NCBI RefSeq assembly: GCF_001625575.1
Contig: NZ_AUXV01000007.1
Coordinates: 186,001-250,000, forward strand
Reading direction: 5' to 3'
DNA from: Pseudoalteromonas luteoviolacea S2607
GTDB lineage: Bacteria > Pseudomonadota > Gammaproteobacteria > Enterobacterales > Alteromonadaceae
Length of the DNA: 64,000 nt
How positions within the stretch are numbered: position 1 is the first letter of the stretch; every line of letters begins with the position of its first letter. The position numbers were made by a program, and so were the translations under genes. Shown piece after piece: positions 37,408-46,280 of this stretch. The notes under the pieces were generated by a model, which worked only from the letters and a program-made list of their open reading frames with translations, did no database searches and had not been told where the DNA came from.

Positions 37408-39186
37408 ATGGCACTTAGAAAGTCTCTGCTTGCAACTGCAGTTTTAGCTGCAACTATGGGTTTAACTGGTTGTGGTGGCTCTAGTAGCGACAACAATACT
37501 CCTGATCCTACTACACCGACTCCTACAAACGAAAAACCTACAATTACTCTAGGTACTGTTACAATAGAAGAAGATAAGCTGGGTGAAGTTGTAGCTGGTG
37601 TTACTTTTGCTGACGATACAGATGCATTAGATGAACTAACTTACACTGTGAGCGATGGACGCTTTGAAATTGTTAATGGACAGCTAAAGCTTAAAGCAGA
37701 AAATACACTTAATTTTGAGCAAGAAACTGATCATAAAGTAACGTTAACTGTTTCAGCAACTGATAAAGCTGACGCAAAAACTGAGCAAGAAGTTGTTATT
37801 ACAATCACAGATGTACCAGCAACAGCAGGTGTTAACACCTATGAGTTTGGTCACAACGGTGTTTCGTCTGTGTCTTATTCTGGTCAGGTTTCTCGTCAAG
37901 CATCTATCTTAGAAGCTAAAAAGCTACTAGGTACGTTGAAAACGGGTGATGATGGTACTAATGATGTCGCTGAGCTAAGAAAAATCTTAGCAGATGTACG
38001 TGGCTTCTTATTCCCAACAGACGAATCTCGCCAAGATACAGCACTGACTTTCTTGTCAGGTATGACGACTAATCAAACTACGCTTGGTCAAATCTCTAGC
38101 CTTAAAAAAGTAGCTGGTGAAGGTGGTAAGATTGCGGGTCGTGATACGACTTACATGGACAAGAAGTGGGAAGAAAACGGTTCACTAGTTGGTTGGTCTG
38201 AGTTTGGCACTCACCCATCTACACCTGAAGGTCTAGTACTTTACTACCTAGATCTTATCGACGCGCAAATCACTAAGTTTGAAAACGGCGAGCTACATAC
38301 TGCAACACATAACGGTGTAACAGTTGAGCTAAACAGCCTTTATATCACACCTGAAGGTCTTGATCTTGTTCAACTTATTCAAAAGCATTTAAATGGTGCT
38401 GTTGCATTATCTCAAGGTGCGGACGATTACCTAGACGAATTAACAATTGGTGATGACGCAGCTGACAACACTGTAATTGCAGATGGTAAGACTTATACTG
38501 AACTTGAGCACAAGTTTGACGAAGGTTATGGCTACTTCGGTGCTGCAACGCACTATCTAGAATTTAGCGATGCAGATATCTCAAGCTCTGCAGCTCAAGA
38601 TACAGATTCAAGTGGTGCGATTAACCTGCTTACTGAATACAACTTCGGTAACTCAACCAATGCGTCTAAGCGTGATAAAGGCTCAGCAGGCAATACTAAC
38701 CCGACTGACTTCTCTGGTGCGGCGCAAATTGCATTCATCAAAGGTCGTGCTCTGATAAACAAAAACCTTGGTAAAGATGTATCTGAGTGGACAGAAGAAG
38801 AGCAAGGAAACCTTAAGACGTATCGTGACCATGCGCTACTAAATTGGGAAAAATCAATTGCTGCGACAGTTATTCACTACATCAACTACACAATTGCTAA
38901 AGAAGACGGCAACTTAACTCAAATTAAGAACGCCGATTTTGACGCTGCTAAATTTGAGAAGTTGGCTAAGTACTGGGGTGAAATGAAGGGCTTTGCATTG
39001 AACTTCCAGTTCAACCCGCATTCACCAGTTACAGCAGGCGAGTTTGCTGAAATTCATACGTTGATGGGCGATGCGCCAGTGCTTGAAGCTGACAAAGTAG
39101 ATGCATATATCGCAGACCTTGAAAAAGCGCGTGCAATTATTGCTAAAGCATATGAGTTCGATGCTGAAAATGTTGAAAAGTGGTAA
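37408..39186 (+). CDS. Surface lipoprotein with cadherin-like and DUF4856 domains
   Basis: This 592-residue protein starts with a lipoprotein signal ending LTGC (Cys about 22), then a Ser/Asp/Thr/Pro linker, a cadherin-like beta domain (about 44-136, with IEEDKLGEVVAGVTF and VTLTVSATDKADA), and a long mainly helical domain resembling DUF4856, a family often encoded beside imelysins. The helical part contains WGEMKGFALNFQFNPHS near the C-terminus. Its partner genes suggest a role in metal, probably iron, capture at the cell surface. AGGAAACG precedes the ATG by about seven bases. The biochemical role of the family is not established. Confidence 0.78.
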   Translation: MALRKSLLATAVLAATMGLTGCGGSSSDNNTPDPTTPTPTNEKPTITLGTVTIEEDKLGEVVAGVTFADDTDALDELTYTVSDGRFEIVNGQLKLKAENTLNFEQETDHKVTLTVSATDKADAKTEQEVVITITDVPATAGVNTYEFGHNGVSSVSYSGQVSRQASILEAKKLLGTLKTGDDGTNDVAELRKILADVRGFLFPTDESRQDTALTFLSGMTTNQTTLGQISSLKKVAGEGGKIAGRDTTYMDKKWEENGSLVGWSEFGTHPSTPEGLVLYYLDLIDAQITKFENGELHTATHNGVTVELNSLYITPEGLDLVQLIQKHLNGAVALSQGADDYLDELTIGDDAADNTVIADGKTYTELEHKFDEGYGYFGAATHYLEFSDADISSSAAQDTDSSGAINLLTEYNFGNSTNASKRDKGSAGNTNPTDFSGAAQIAFIKGRALINKNLGKDVSEWTEEEQGNLKTYRDHALLNWEKSIAATVIHYINYTIAKEDGNLTQIKNADFDAAKFEKLAKYWGEMKGFALNFQFNPHSPVTAGEFAEIHTLMGDAPVLEADKVDAYIADLEKARAIIAKAYEFDAENVEKW

Positions 39187-39207
39187 TCAACTCGCTTCGC
39201 ATTAATG

Positions 39208-39240
39208 AAAAGGTTAGTCACTTTGGTGACTAACCTTTTG
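39208..39240 (+). terminator. Strong hairpin between DUF4856 and imelysin genes
   Basis: A 14-bp perfect stem AAAAGGTTAGTCAC (39208-39221) / GTGACTAACCTTTT (39226-39239) with loop TTTG, ending in four Ts. The short T run suggests partial termination or 3'-end protection inside the operon, so the lipoprotein could be made in excess over the downstream genes. Confidence 0.75.
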
Positions 39241-39273
39241 CTGTATTTATAGGTATCAAAAAAGAGAATCGCA

Positions 39274-40590
39274 ATGAGAGTGTTAAAACCTTTGAGCGCA
39301 GTTGCTGTTGCAGTGTCATTGCTTTTGAGCGGCTGTGGAGAAAGTACTTCAAGTACGACAGGTTCAGAGTTTACTGACGGTGGTGATGCACAAAACCCGA
39401 CGAACCCAACTAATCCAACAGACCCGACAACACCAACTGATCCAACAACGCCGATAGAGCCGACTACATTTGATGAAGCGGCGTTAGTTGCAAATTTAGT
39501 CAATAACGTACTGAGCCCAGCCTTAACTCAGTTCCATACTTTTGCGCAAGCACAGCAGACTCAAATTGGCGCGTTTTGTAGTGCAGCCAAAGCGCAGGCT
39601 GACGATGTAAATAGTCTCCACGAGCAAGCTAAAGATAGTTGGCGCGCGGCGATGACTAGCTGGCAGTATGTAGAATTGATGCAAGTGGGGCCCCTGCTCA
39701 CAAATGGTAAAGAATTAAAAAGCAAAATATATTCTTGGCCGGCGGGTGGCGCACTGTGTAGCATTGACTTAGACATCGTATATCACGAAGCTGGTATCAT
39801 TAATGGTAATGCGAGCCAGCCATACGATATCAAGACTCGTACATCAGATCGTAAAGGTTTAATAGCGATAGAGCACGCATTGTTCAATGCCAATTACGAC
39901 CACAACTGTACTTTTGAAAATGATGCTTTGGCACCGTGGAATGGTCGAACTATCAATGAGAGAAAGGTTGCTCGGTGTGAATTTGCGCATACAGTTGCGG
40001 GTGATATCGTCGACAACAGCACTGAAATCTTATCGCGTTGGCAAGGCGACAATGGGTTTGCAAATCAGTTGCTGAATGCGGGTGAACCTGGTTCGTCATT
40101 CGATACGCCGCATCTCGCATTGAATGAAATTTCTAAAGCGCTTTTCTATATGACAGAAGAGCTAAAAGATAAGAAGCTTGGCACGCCGCTGGGCCTATTT
40201 GTAAACAGCTGTGGATTTGAAGCCTGTCCGCAAGATGTTGAGTCCGATATTTCGGAGCACTCTAAAGAAAACTTACTTGCTAACCTTCGTGCATTCAAAC
40301 AGATTTTTACCGGAGAGGGCAGTAATACAGACAATACTGTAGGGTTTGACGACTTCCTTGATGCCGAAGCAGGCACAGAAGTCAAACAGCGTATGTTGAC
40401 TGGCATTGAAGAGGCTGAAGCGGCCTTAATGACGATTGATGGTTCGCTTAAACAAGCCATTACTGACGATACGGCAAAAGTAACTGAGGTACATTCCAAA
40501 GTTAAAAATGTAACTGATGAGCTTAAGAACGATTTCATCAATAAGCTTGCACTGGAGCTTCCTCAAACATCGGCAGGTGACAATGACTAA
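39274..40590 (+). CDS. Imelysin-family lipoprotein
   Basis: This 438-residue lipoprotein has its lipobox LSGC ending at about residue 21, an unusual linker of repeated N/D-P-T and TTP units (about 40-65), and an imelysin-type helical domain with WRAAMTSWQYVELMQVGPL, a YSWP motif, and RKGLIAIEHALFN, which fits the family's GxHxxE-like metal-site region. Imelysin-like proteins are often iron-regulated, and several act in iron uptake (EfeO-related, IrpA-like), although protease activity was once claimed. The 3' end overlaps the TonB-dependent receptor gene by eight bases (ATGACTAA), so they are translated together. Confidence 0.88.
   Translation: MRVLKPLSAVAVAVSLLLSGCGESTSSTTGSEFTDGGDAQNPTNPTNPTDPTTPTDPTTPIEPTTFDEAALVANLVNNVLSPALTQFHTFAQAQQTQIGAFCSAAKAQADDVNSLHEQAKDSWRAAMTSWQYVELMQVGPLLTNGKELKSKIYSWPAGGALCSIDLDIVYHEAGIINGNASQPYDIKTRTSDRKGLIAIEHALFNANYDHNCTFENDALAPWNGRTINERKVARCEFAHTVAGDIVDNSTEILSRWQGDNGFANQLLNAGEPGSSFDTPHLALNEISKALFYMTEELKDKKLGTPLGLFVNSCGFEACPQDVESDISEHSKENLLANLRAFKQIFTGEGSNTDNTVGFDDFLDAEAGTEVKQRMLTGIEEAEAALMTIDGSLKQAITDDTAKVTEVHSKVKNVTDELKNDFINKLALELPQTSAGDND
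39394..39475. repeat. Tandem (N/D)-P-T / T-T-P coding repeat
   Basis: Short 9-base units coding for Asn-Pro-Thr, Asp-Pro-Thr and Thr-Thr-Pro run through the linker of the imelysin gene. They give a stiff extended spacer behind the lipid anchor, and tandem units of this kind can change number by slippage without changing the frame. Confidence 0.7.
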
Positions 40591-42802
40591 GTATCCTCGA
40601 ATGAATAAATCACTATTAGCAATGGCCGTGGCCGTTGCATTACCGAGCGCTTTTGCTCAAGACAATGATCAGGATGATATTGAACACATCCAGATCATTA
40701 GCCACTACGACAAATTAAGAACAGAAGCTGGCTCTGCAACACTTTTAACTGAAGAGCAATTAGGCGAATACGAATATGACGATATTCACCGAGTATTGTC
40801 TTCTGTGCCAGGGGTTAATATTCGCGAGGAAGATGGCTATGGCTTGAGGCCTAACATCGGTTTTCGTGGTGTAACACCTGAGCGTAGTAAGAAAATCACC
40901 ATTATGGAAGATGGCGTACTGATTGGCCCGGCACCATATTCAGCGCCAGCTGCTTATTATTTTCCGCAAACTACGCGCATGACGGCGGTAGAGGTGTTTA
41001 AGGGCCCCGCGGCAATTAAGCATGGGCCGCAGACTATTGCAGGCGCACTTAACTTAGTCACACGCCAAGTTCCTGAGTTTACAGAAGGTGCCATAGATAT
41101 TGCTGCTGGTGGAGATGGGTATACCAAAGCACATGGCTACTTTGGCTCAGTCGTAAACAATGTGGGCTTTTTACTGGAAGCGGTAAATGTTCAGGCAGAC
41201 GGTTTTAAAGAGCTTGATGGCGGTGGCGACACGGGCTTTGATAAAAATGACATCTTAGCCAAGTTTAATTATCGCCTTAAGCAAGGTGATTTTGAGCACA
41301 CATTTGGCTTAAAGTTAAGCTATGCAGATGAAGTTTCCGATGAGACTTACCTCGGCTTGACGGAGGCTGACTTTGCCGAAAACCCTTACCGCCGATACGC
41401 AGCAACAGCTCCGGCGAAAATGGACACTGAGCATCAGCAAGTAATGTTTACCCATAACATTTCAGGTGGCGACCTTAATTTAACAACACGTATCTATCGT
41501 AACGATTACGAGCGAGCGTGGCTGAAATTAAATAGCATTTCGGGTAAATCTCCACAAGAAGTGCTTTACAATCTTGAGTCAGGAAACAACCAGCGCTTGT
41601 ATGAGATCTTTAAAGGCGAGCAAGACTCTATTGTTGCGGGTGCGACGGACTTTTTAACCATGGGTACCAATGACCGTGAATATTACTCGCAAGGGGTTCA
41701 GGTCGATGGTGACTTTAAATTTAATGTGCTCGACTTAGATCATGATATTTCATTCGGTGTTCGTCTTCATGAAGACGAGATTGAAAGAAAGCACTTTGAA
41801 GAAAGTTATGACATGAAGTCAGGTGTGTCTTCTTTGGTGGAGGGCAGCAAACGTTTCACTACGCTAAACACAGAAAACACTAAAGCTTGGTCAGTTTATA
41901 TCGAAGATAAAGTGAAGTTTGATGCACTGACAATTGGGGTTGGTATTCGTGGTGAGTTGATGGATATGCATTACCAGGACAACAACAACCCGAACGTGTG
42001 GCAAGATAAGACTACGCGGATCTGGTTACCTGGCGTAAGTGGTTTCTACCAGCTAAGTGAAGATGCCGGCCTTTTATTTGGTGTGCATAGAGGCTTCTCT
42101 CCGGCATCACCTGCACAGCCTGCAGAGATTGAAATTGAAAAAAGTACAAACTACGAGTTTGGTGGCCGTTATAATGATGGTGTAACACAATTTGAGGTTG
42201 TGAGCTTTTTCAATGATTATAGCAACTTAAAAGAAAGCTGTGGTCAGTCAAACTGTGGTGATATTAAACAGCAAGACACTGAGTTTAATGGTGGTGCGGC
42301 TCATGTATACGGGCTTGAAGCGCAATTCAGCCAGCGTTATCCTCTTAATTTACAATTAGATATCCCTTATGGCTTTGTTTATACCTATACCAAGGGTGAA
42401 TTCAAAAATGAGCGATACACTAAATTTGCTCAGTGGGGTCAAGTTCAAAGTGGCGATCCGCTACCCTACTTACCTGATCACCAAGTTAGCTTTAATATAG
42501 GCTTAAGCTCAGACAATTGGCGCACATCATTAGCCGTTAAATATGTGAGCTCAATGGAAGAAGCAGCTGGTAGAAGTTGGCAAGAAGGCACAGACGAATT
42601 TACTCTTTACCTTGAAGGTCAAGAGGTACCCGCTTCTACGACGGTTGATTTCTCGGCAAGTTATGATTTTGACAAGTATGGTCAAGTGTACCTAAAGGTT
42701 GATAACTTACTTGATGAAGATAAAATTGTAAGTCGCAGACCTTATGGCGCACGTCCGGGTAAGCCAAGGCAATTTACTGTTGGTTACAAATACCAGTTTT
42801 AA
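40583..42802 (+). CDS. FecA-like TonB-dependent outer-membrane receptor
   Basis: This 739-residue receptor has a signal peptide (to about residue 23, SAFA), a TonB-box-like IEHIQII, the plug domain (LSSVPGVNIREEDGYGLRPNIGFRG, at about 72-96; VEVFKGPAAIKHGPQTIAGALNLVTR) and a 22-stranded barrel ending in FTVGYKYQF. The plug is closest in pattern to FecA, the ferric-citrate receptor, but it lacks the FecA signalling N-terminal domain, so no FecIR-type surface signalling is expected. AGGTG precedes the ATG at 40583. It overlaps the imelysin gene, which makes a joint iron-uptake job likely. The true ligand is unknown. Confidence 0.9.
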   Translation: MTKYPRMNKSLLAMAVAVALPSAFAQDNDQDDIEHIQIISHYDKLRTEAGSATLLTEEQLGEYEYDDIHRVLSSVPGVNIREEDGYGLRPNIGFRGVTPERSKKITIMEDGVLIGPAPYSAPAAYYFPQTTRMTAVEVFKGPAAIKHGPQTIAGALNLVTRQVPEFTEGAIDIAAGGDGYTKAHGYFGSVVNNVGFLLEAVNVQADGFKELDGGGDTGFDKNDILAKFNYRLKQGDFEHTFGLKLSYADEVSDETYLGLTEADFAENPYRRYAATAPAKMDTEHQQVMFTHNISGGDLNLTTRIYRNDYERAWLKLNSISGKSPQEVLYNLESGNNQRLYEIFKGEQDSIVAGATDFLTMGTNDREYYSQGVQVDGDFKFNVLDLDHDISFGVRLHEDEIERKHFEESYDMKSGVSSLVEGSKRFTTLNTENTKAWSVYIEDKVKFDALTIGVGIRGELMDMHYQDNNNPNVWQDKTTRIWLPGVSGFYQLSEDAGLLFGVHRGFSPASPAQPAEIEIEKSTNYEFGGRYNDGVTQFEVVSFFNDYSNLKESCGQSNCGDIKQQDTEFNGGAAHVYGLEAQFSQRYPLNLQLDIPYGFVYTYTKGEFKNERYTKFAQWGQVQSGDPLPYLPDHQVSFNIGLSSDNWRTSLAVKYVSSMEEAAGRSWQEGTDEFTLYLEGQEVPASTTVDFSASYDFDKYGQVYLKVDNLLDEDKIVSRRPYGARPGKPRQFTVGYKYQF

Positions 42803-42833
42803 GCCCTGTGGCTCAACTTAAGATATTTAGTAT

Positions 42834-42857
42834 AAGGCCACATTTGTGGCCTTTTTT
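42834..42857 (+). terminator. Terminator after the TonB-dependent receptor
   Basis: AAGGCCAC pairs with GTGGCCTT around ATTT, followed by Ts. It lies 32 bases past the receptor stop and 26 bases before the next gene on the same strand. Confidence 0.85.
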
Positions 42858-42882
42858 GACACATTTGGAGTTTATACGCTAG

Positions 42883-43860
42883 ATGTTAGACACTATTTGG
42901 CAAAGCATCAGTACATTGCCAGGTTACCTTATAGACGCAAATAAGCGTATTTTCTGGTTATATCTTGCTTCAGCGGCGGCTATGGCTGCATTTGTCTATT
43001 GCGTTACCAATCAGTCCCGTTCGTTGAAAGGGTTTTGGCAGTTTCTGTTTCCAAGCACCGTGTGGTTTCATGAGAGTGCAAAACAGGACTACTGCTTATT
43101 CATCATTAACCGAATTATAAAGGCGCTAACCTTTGCACCTATTGTGCTCACAATGGTGCCTGTGGCAATCGGTATTTCTGACTTGATGGAGACCGTGTTT
43201 GGTCCGTCGTTACACCTTAGCTGGCCACAGTATATGGTTGTTGGGTTGTTTACTTTAATGCTGTTCTTAGTCGACGACTTAACTCGGTATTTATTGCATC
43301 TTGCATTGCATAAAATCCCCTGTTTATGGGAAATACATAAAGTACATCACTCAGCGAAGGTTCTTACCCCTTTTACTATCTATCGTTCACACCCTATCGA
43401 AAGCTATTTCTATGCGTGCAGAATGGCGTTAACTCAAGGTATCGTCGTGGGGCTAGGGTATTTCTTTTTTGGCTCAGCACTCAGTATGTTTGATATATTG
43501 GGAGCTAATTTATTTGTGTTCATTTTTAACGTGTGTGGGTCTAACTTACGGCATTCTCATATTTGGTTTACGTGGGGAGATCGCTTAGAAGGGTGGTTTA
43601 TCAGCCCTGCTCAACATCAAATTCATCACAGTGATAATCCAAAACACTTTGACACAAACATTGGTTCAGCGTTGGCGATATGGGACCGAATGGCTGGCAG
43701 CTTAATCAAGGCCTCTGAAACCAAAGGTATTTCAATAGGGGTTGGTAAGTATGATGCTGGGCATGACTCTATATGGGCAATTTACTATAAGCCGGTGATT
43801 GAATGTATCAAAGCGTGTATACCAAAGCGCGTGATGAATAGAAAGCGCCGAAGAGGGTAA
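42883..43860 (+). CDS. Fatty-acid-hydroxylase/sterol-desaturase family membrane protein
   Basis: This 325-residue membrane protein has about five hydrophobic segments and the di-iron His clusters of the superfamily: LLHLALH, then HKVHHS, RHSHI and QHQIHHSDN. The protein would use two irons and oxygen to hydroxylate or desaturate a lipid. GGAG lies about 12 bases before the ATG. It follows the iron-type locus behind a terminator, so it may be a separate unit; the di-iron site could still make its expression respond to iron. Substrate unknown. Confidence 0.85.
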   Translation: MLDTIWQSISTLPGYLIDANKRIFWLYLASAAAMAAFVYCVTNQSRSLKGFWQFLFPSTVWFHESAKQDYCLFIINRIIKALTFAPIVLTMVPVAIGISDLMETVFGPSLHLSWPQYMVVGLFTLMLFLVDDLTRYLLHLALHKIPCLWEIHKVHHSAKVLTPFTIYRSHPIESYFYACRMALTQGIVVGLGYFFFGSALSMFDILGANLFVFIFNVCGSNLRHSHIWFTWGDRLEGWFISPAQHQIHHSDNPKHFDTNIGSALAIWDRMAGSLIKASETKGISIGVGKYDAGHDSIWAIYYKPVIECIKACIPKRVMNRKRRRG

Positions 43861-43867
43861 AGAAGGT

Positions 43868-43893
43868 AGGCTGGCGACGGGCATTGCCAGCCT
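43868..43893. other. Hairpin between convergent genes
   Basis: An 8-bp perfect stem AGGCTGGC / GCCAGCCT with a 10-base loop, without a T run on either strand. It lies between the stops of the hydroxylase-type gene and the small unknown gene and could end either transcript weakly. Confidence 0.45.
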
Positions 43894-43933
43894 AGTAAGA
43901 GGAGAGTAGGCCCCTCTAAAAATCGTTATGGAA

Positions 43934-44218
43934 TTAGTGCATCACACGTCTAGAAGTGCGGTAGAAGCCTAACTCATTGAGTTTGTTAATTAGGCTCGGG
44001 TCGTCAAGTCGCTCTGGCGTAGATTCGTTACGCAAGTAATGATCTTGAGGTACAGCATGTAGATCTAGCATTTTATGAAATAAAATATTACGAATGGCTA
44101 GCGCTGTCATTCCCGAGTCTTGAATATCATCCAAACGTTTTTGTATATCAGAAAACGGGGCTGCAGTGACATCGTCAACAGCTGCTGGAAAGTACGAATT
44201 TAACTTATTTTTGCTCAT
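43934..44218 (-). CDS. Small protein of unknown function
   Basis: I do not recognise this 94-residue protein. It is soluble, with a helical, polar sequence (DIQKRLDDIQDSGMTALAIRN) and a basic end (GFYRTSRRVMH). A GAGGG tract lies seven bases before the ATG at 44218, so it is probably translated; the frame is open for another 26 residues upstream without a better start. A 291-base region with no gene (44219-44509) precedes it. Confidence 0.65.
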   Translation of the reverse strand: MSKNKLNSYFPAAVDDVTAAPFSDIQKRLDDIQDSGMTALAIRNILFHKMLDLHAVPQDHYLRNESTPERLDDPSLINKLNELGFYRTSRRVMH

Positions 44219-44461
44219 GCAAACCCTCATTAACAATCTTGATAGAATTTTCTCTTGTTCCCAAAAACAGATACTAAGTATAAGATTTAAGTACAAAAAT
44301 TAGAGACACGTTCTCTAAATGACGTAGCCAGTGTACTCTTTTTCGTGGTCGAATTACTAACTTCGTTGTAAAGTTTTGTAAATCGCACTATTACAAAAAA
44401 TGATGGAAAGTCGGGTGAGGTTTTAGACGTCTAGATGTAAGTGTATGACAGGAAAATAAAA

Positions 44462-44498
44462 ATAGTTCTCAGTACCCTTTAAGGGACCTGAGAACTAT
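44462..44498 (-). terminator. Terminator after the antiporter gene
   Basis: On the minus strand an 11-bp perfect stem (ATAGTTCTCAG / CTGAGAACTAT) with an inner CCCTT/AAGGG stem, followed by TTTTTATTTT. It starts 12 bases past the antiporter stop. Confidence 0.9.
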
Positions 44499-44509
44499 AA
44501 TGAGAAACC

Positions 44510-46078
44510 CTAAAATAATTTTTCTTTTACGTGTTCTGCAAAGCCACTACCTGCTTCTAAATAAAAGTTATAAGTAGAATGAACGCCCATATCTTCGAGC
44601 TCTTTTTGTTGATCTGGGTAGTTTGCAATCGCAGTTACTTGCCCTTGATAGCCAGACGCTTGGAGTTGCTCTAGCGCATAGATGTTTTGCATATGCTTCG
44701 GCATAGCGAGCATGACCATTTCGACACTAGAGTGGTTAACGCGCTGCCAGAAGTCAGGGTCGGTTGCATCGGCGATTAACACGCGTCTTCCTCGTCTGAT
44801 ATGTTTGTCAACGACTTCAGGCTTAATGTCGATACCGGCGACTGAGCCCGGATGAGAATTATGGATGGTTTCATATGCACCAGTACCGATACGTCCCATT
44901 CCAAATATCACGATGCGCGTATCCGTTAAATTGACAGGTAACTCTTCTTCTAAGCGTTTAGGGTTCTCAAAGCGCACTAAAATGTGCTCAAACTTCACAT
45001 ATAATTCGTTCGCGCGTTTGTTTAGTGGAGAAGCGAGAATAAAAGTCAAAGAAACAGCAATGGCGACGACGGCTAACCAGTCTGCAGCGATTAACCCACT
45101 GCTTGCAGCGACAGCGCACACAATCAGGCCAAATTCGCTGTAATTCGACAAAGTAAAAGCGCTCAGCAGCGAAGTACGCGCTCGCAACCTAAAGCGATTA
45201 GTAAGTACATAATAAAGCATGACTTTAACAGGCAGTACTAACACCAATAAGAGCCCGATGAGGAGGGCATTTGTCGAAATGCTGGCATTGAGACCAATAT
45301 TGAGGAAAAAGCCAACTAGCAAAATATTTTTAAGATTTAATAAGGACTTGGAAAGCTCACTGGCTTTTTTATGAGGCGCGAAAAGCATACCGATTATCAA
45401 GGCGCCTAAGTCGCCTTTTAAGCCTGCAAATTCAAACGCATGGTAGCCAATTACGAGCGCAAAGAAAAACCCAAATAGCGGCAGTAGTTCACCATGCTTT
45501 GAGCGACTTAAAACCCAAAACATGAGCGAACGGAAAACAAAAAGTCCAGCGATAAGCGCGATGGCCCAAATGTTAGGAACTTTACCGGTACTAATGGCTA
45601 AGAAGACCACAGCGAAAATATCCTGCATAACCAGAATTCCGATCGCAATTTTGCCGTGCAAGCTGGCCATTTCACCACGTTCTTCAAGTACCTTGACCGC
45701 AAATACAGTGCTAGAAAAGCTAAACGCAAAGCCCACTAGTAACGCACTTTGCAAGTCTAATTGGTCAAACAACGGAAGCTGCATGACGCCGAGTACCAGA
45801 AGTAAAGATGCAAAGAAAATACTACTCAAGATGATATGTAGGGTGGCAGGAGCCCAAACCTGTGGTTTGACAAGGTTTTTAACTCTGAGTTTTAGGCCGA
45901 TACTGAATAATAAAATAGTTACGCCTAAATCGGCTAGTTGAGAAAGGAGGGGGGTGGTTTGTTGCCCCATTAAGTTGAGGATAAAACCAGCCATTAAGAA
46001 TCCAATCAACGGCGGTAGCTTGAGTTGATAGACCGAAAATCCACAAGCAAAAGCGATTGCAAAGTAAAGTAGTTCCAT
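44510..46078 (-). CDS. CPA2-type cation:proton antiporter with RCK (TrkA-N) domain
   Basis: This 522-residue protein has about twelve transmembrane segments with family stretches LPPLIGFLMAGF, LADLGVTILLFSIGL, GFAFSFSSTVFAVKVLE and LKGDLGALIIG, then a cytoplasmic TrkA-N domain at about 390-510 (IVIFGMGRIGTGAYE, GIDIKPEVVD). This is the YbaL/KefB layout for K+ or Na+/H+ exchange gated by a nucleotide. It lacks the C-terminal TrkA-C domain of the full set. No KefF/KefG oxidoreductase is adjacent, which argues against a glutathione-gated Kef system. The ATG at 46078 starts directly with the first helix. Confidence 0.88.
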   Translation of the reverse strand: MELLYFAIAFACGFSVYQLKLPPLIGFLMAGFILNLMGQQTTPLLSQLADLGVTILLFSIGLKLRVKNLVKPQVWAPATLHIILSSIFFASLLLVLGVMQLPLFDQLDLQSALLVGFAFSFSSTVFAVKVLEERGEMASLHGKIAIGILVMQDIFAVVFLAISTGKVPNIWAIALIAGLFVFRSLMFWVLSRSKHGELLPLFGFFFALVIGYHAFEFAGLKGDLGALIIGMLFAPHKKASELSKSLLNLKNILLVGFFLNIGLNASISTNALLIGLLLVLVLPVKVMLYYVLTNRFRLRARTSLLSAFTLSNYSEFGLIVCAVAASSGLIAADWLAVVAIAVSLTFILASPLNKRANELYVKFEHILVRFENPKRLEEELPVNLTDTRIVIFGMGRIGTGAYETIHNSHPGSVAGIDIKPEVVDKHIRRGRRVLIADATDPDFWQRVNHSSVEMVMLAMPKHMQNIYALEQLQASGYQGQVTAIANYPDQQKELEDMGVHSTYNFYLEAGSGFAEHVKEKLF

Positions 46079-46280
46079 AAGTCATGCAGATTGTACTAGG
46101 TAGTCTGATTCTATCAAATCAATCTGTTTTATAAACAAATTCTGCACAAAACAGTATTAATCTATGTGCATCTTTTAGTCGTACGATATGTCATTTGCAT
46201 AAAAACGTTAGATTTTCACTGACAAGCAACGACAAATGTGTTTAAGATGCCTTAACGGAACATCCTCGAGAGGAGTAATG

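Noticed and set aside
39054..39503. Minus-strand open frame with Gly-Val-Val-Gly repeats
   Set aside because: It is antisense to the Asn/Asp-Pro-Thr repeat linker of the imelysin gene; its repeats are the mirror of that coding repeat.
45522..45941. 139-residue plus-strand open frame
   Set aside because: Antisense to the transmembrane part of the antiporter gene; composition is that of a reverse complement of hydrophobic codons.
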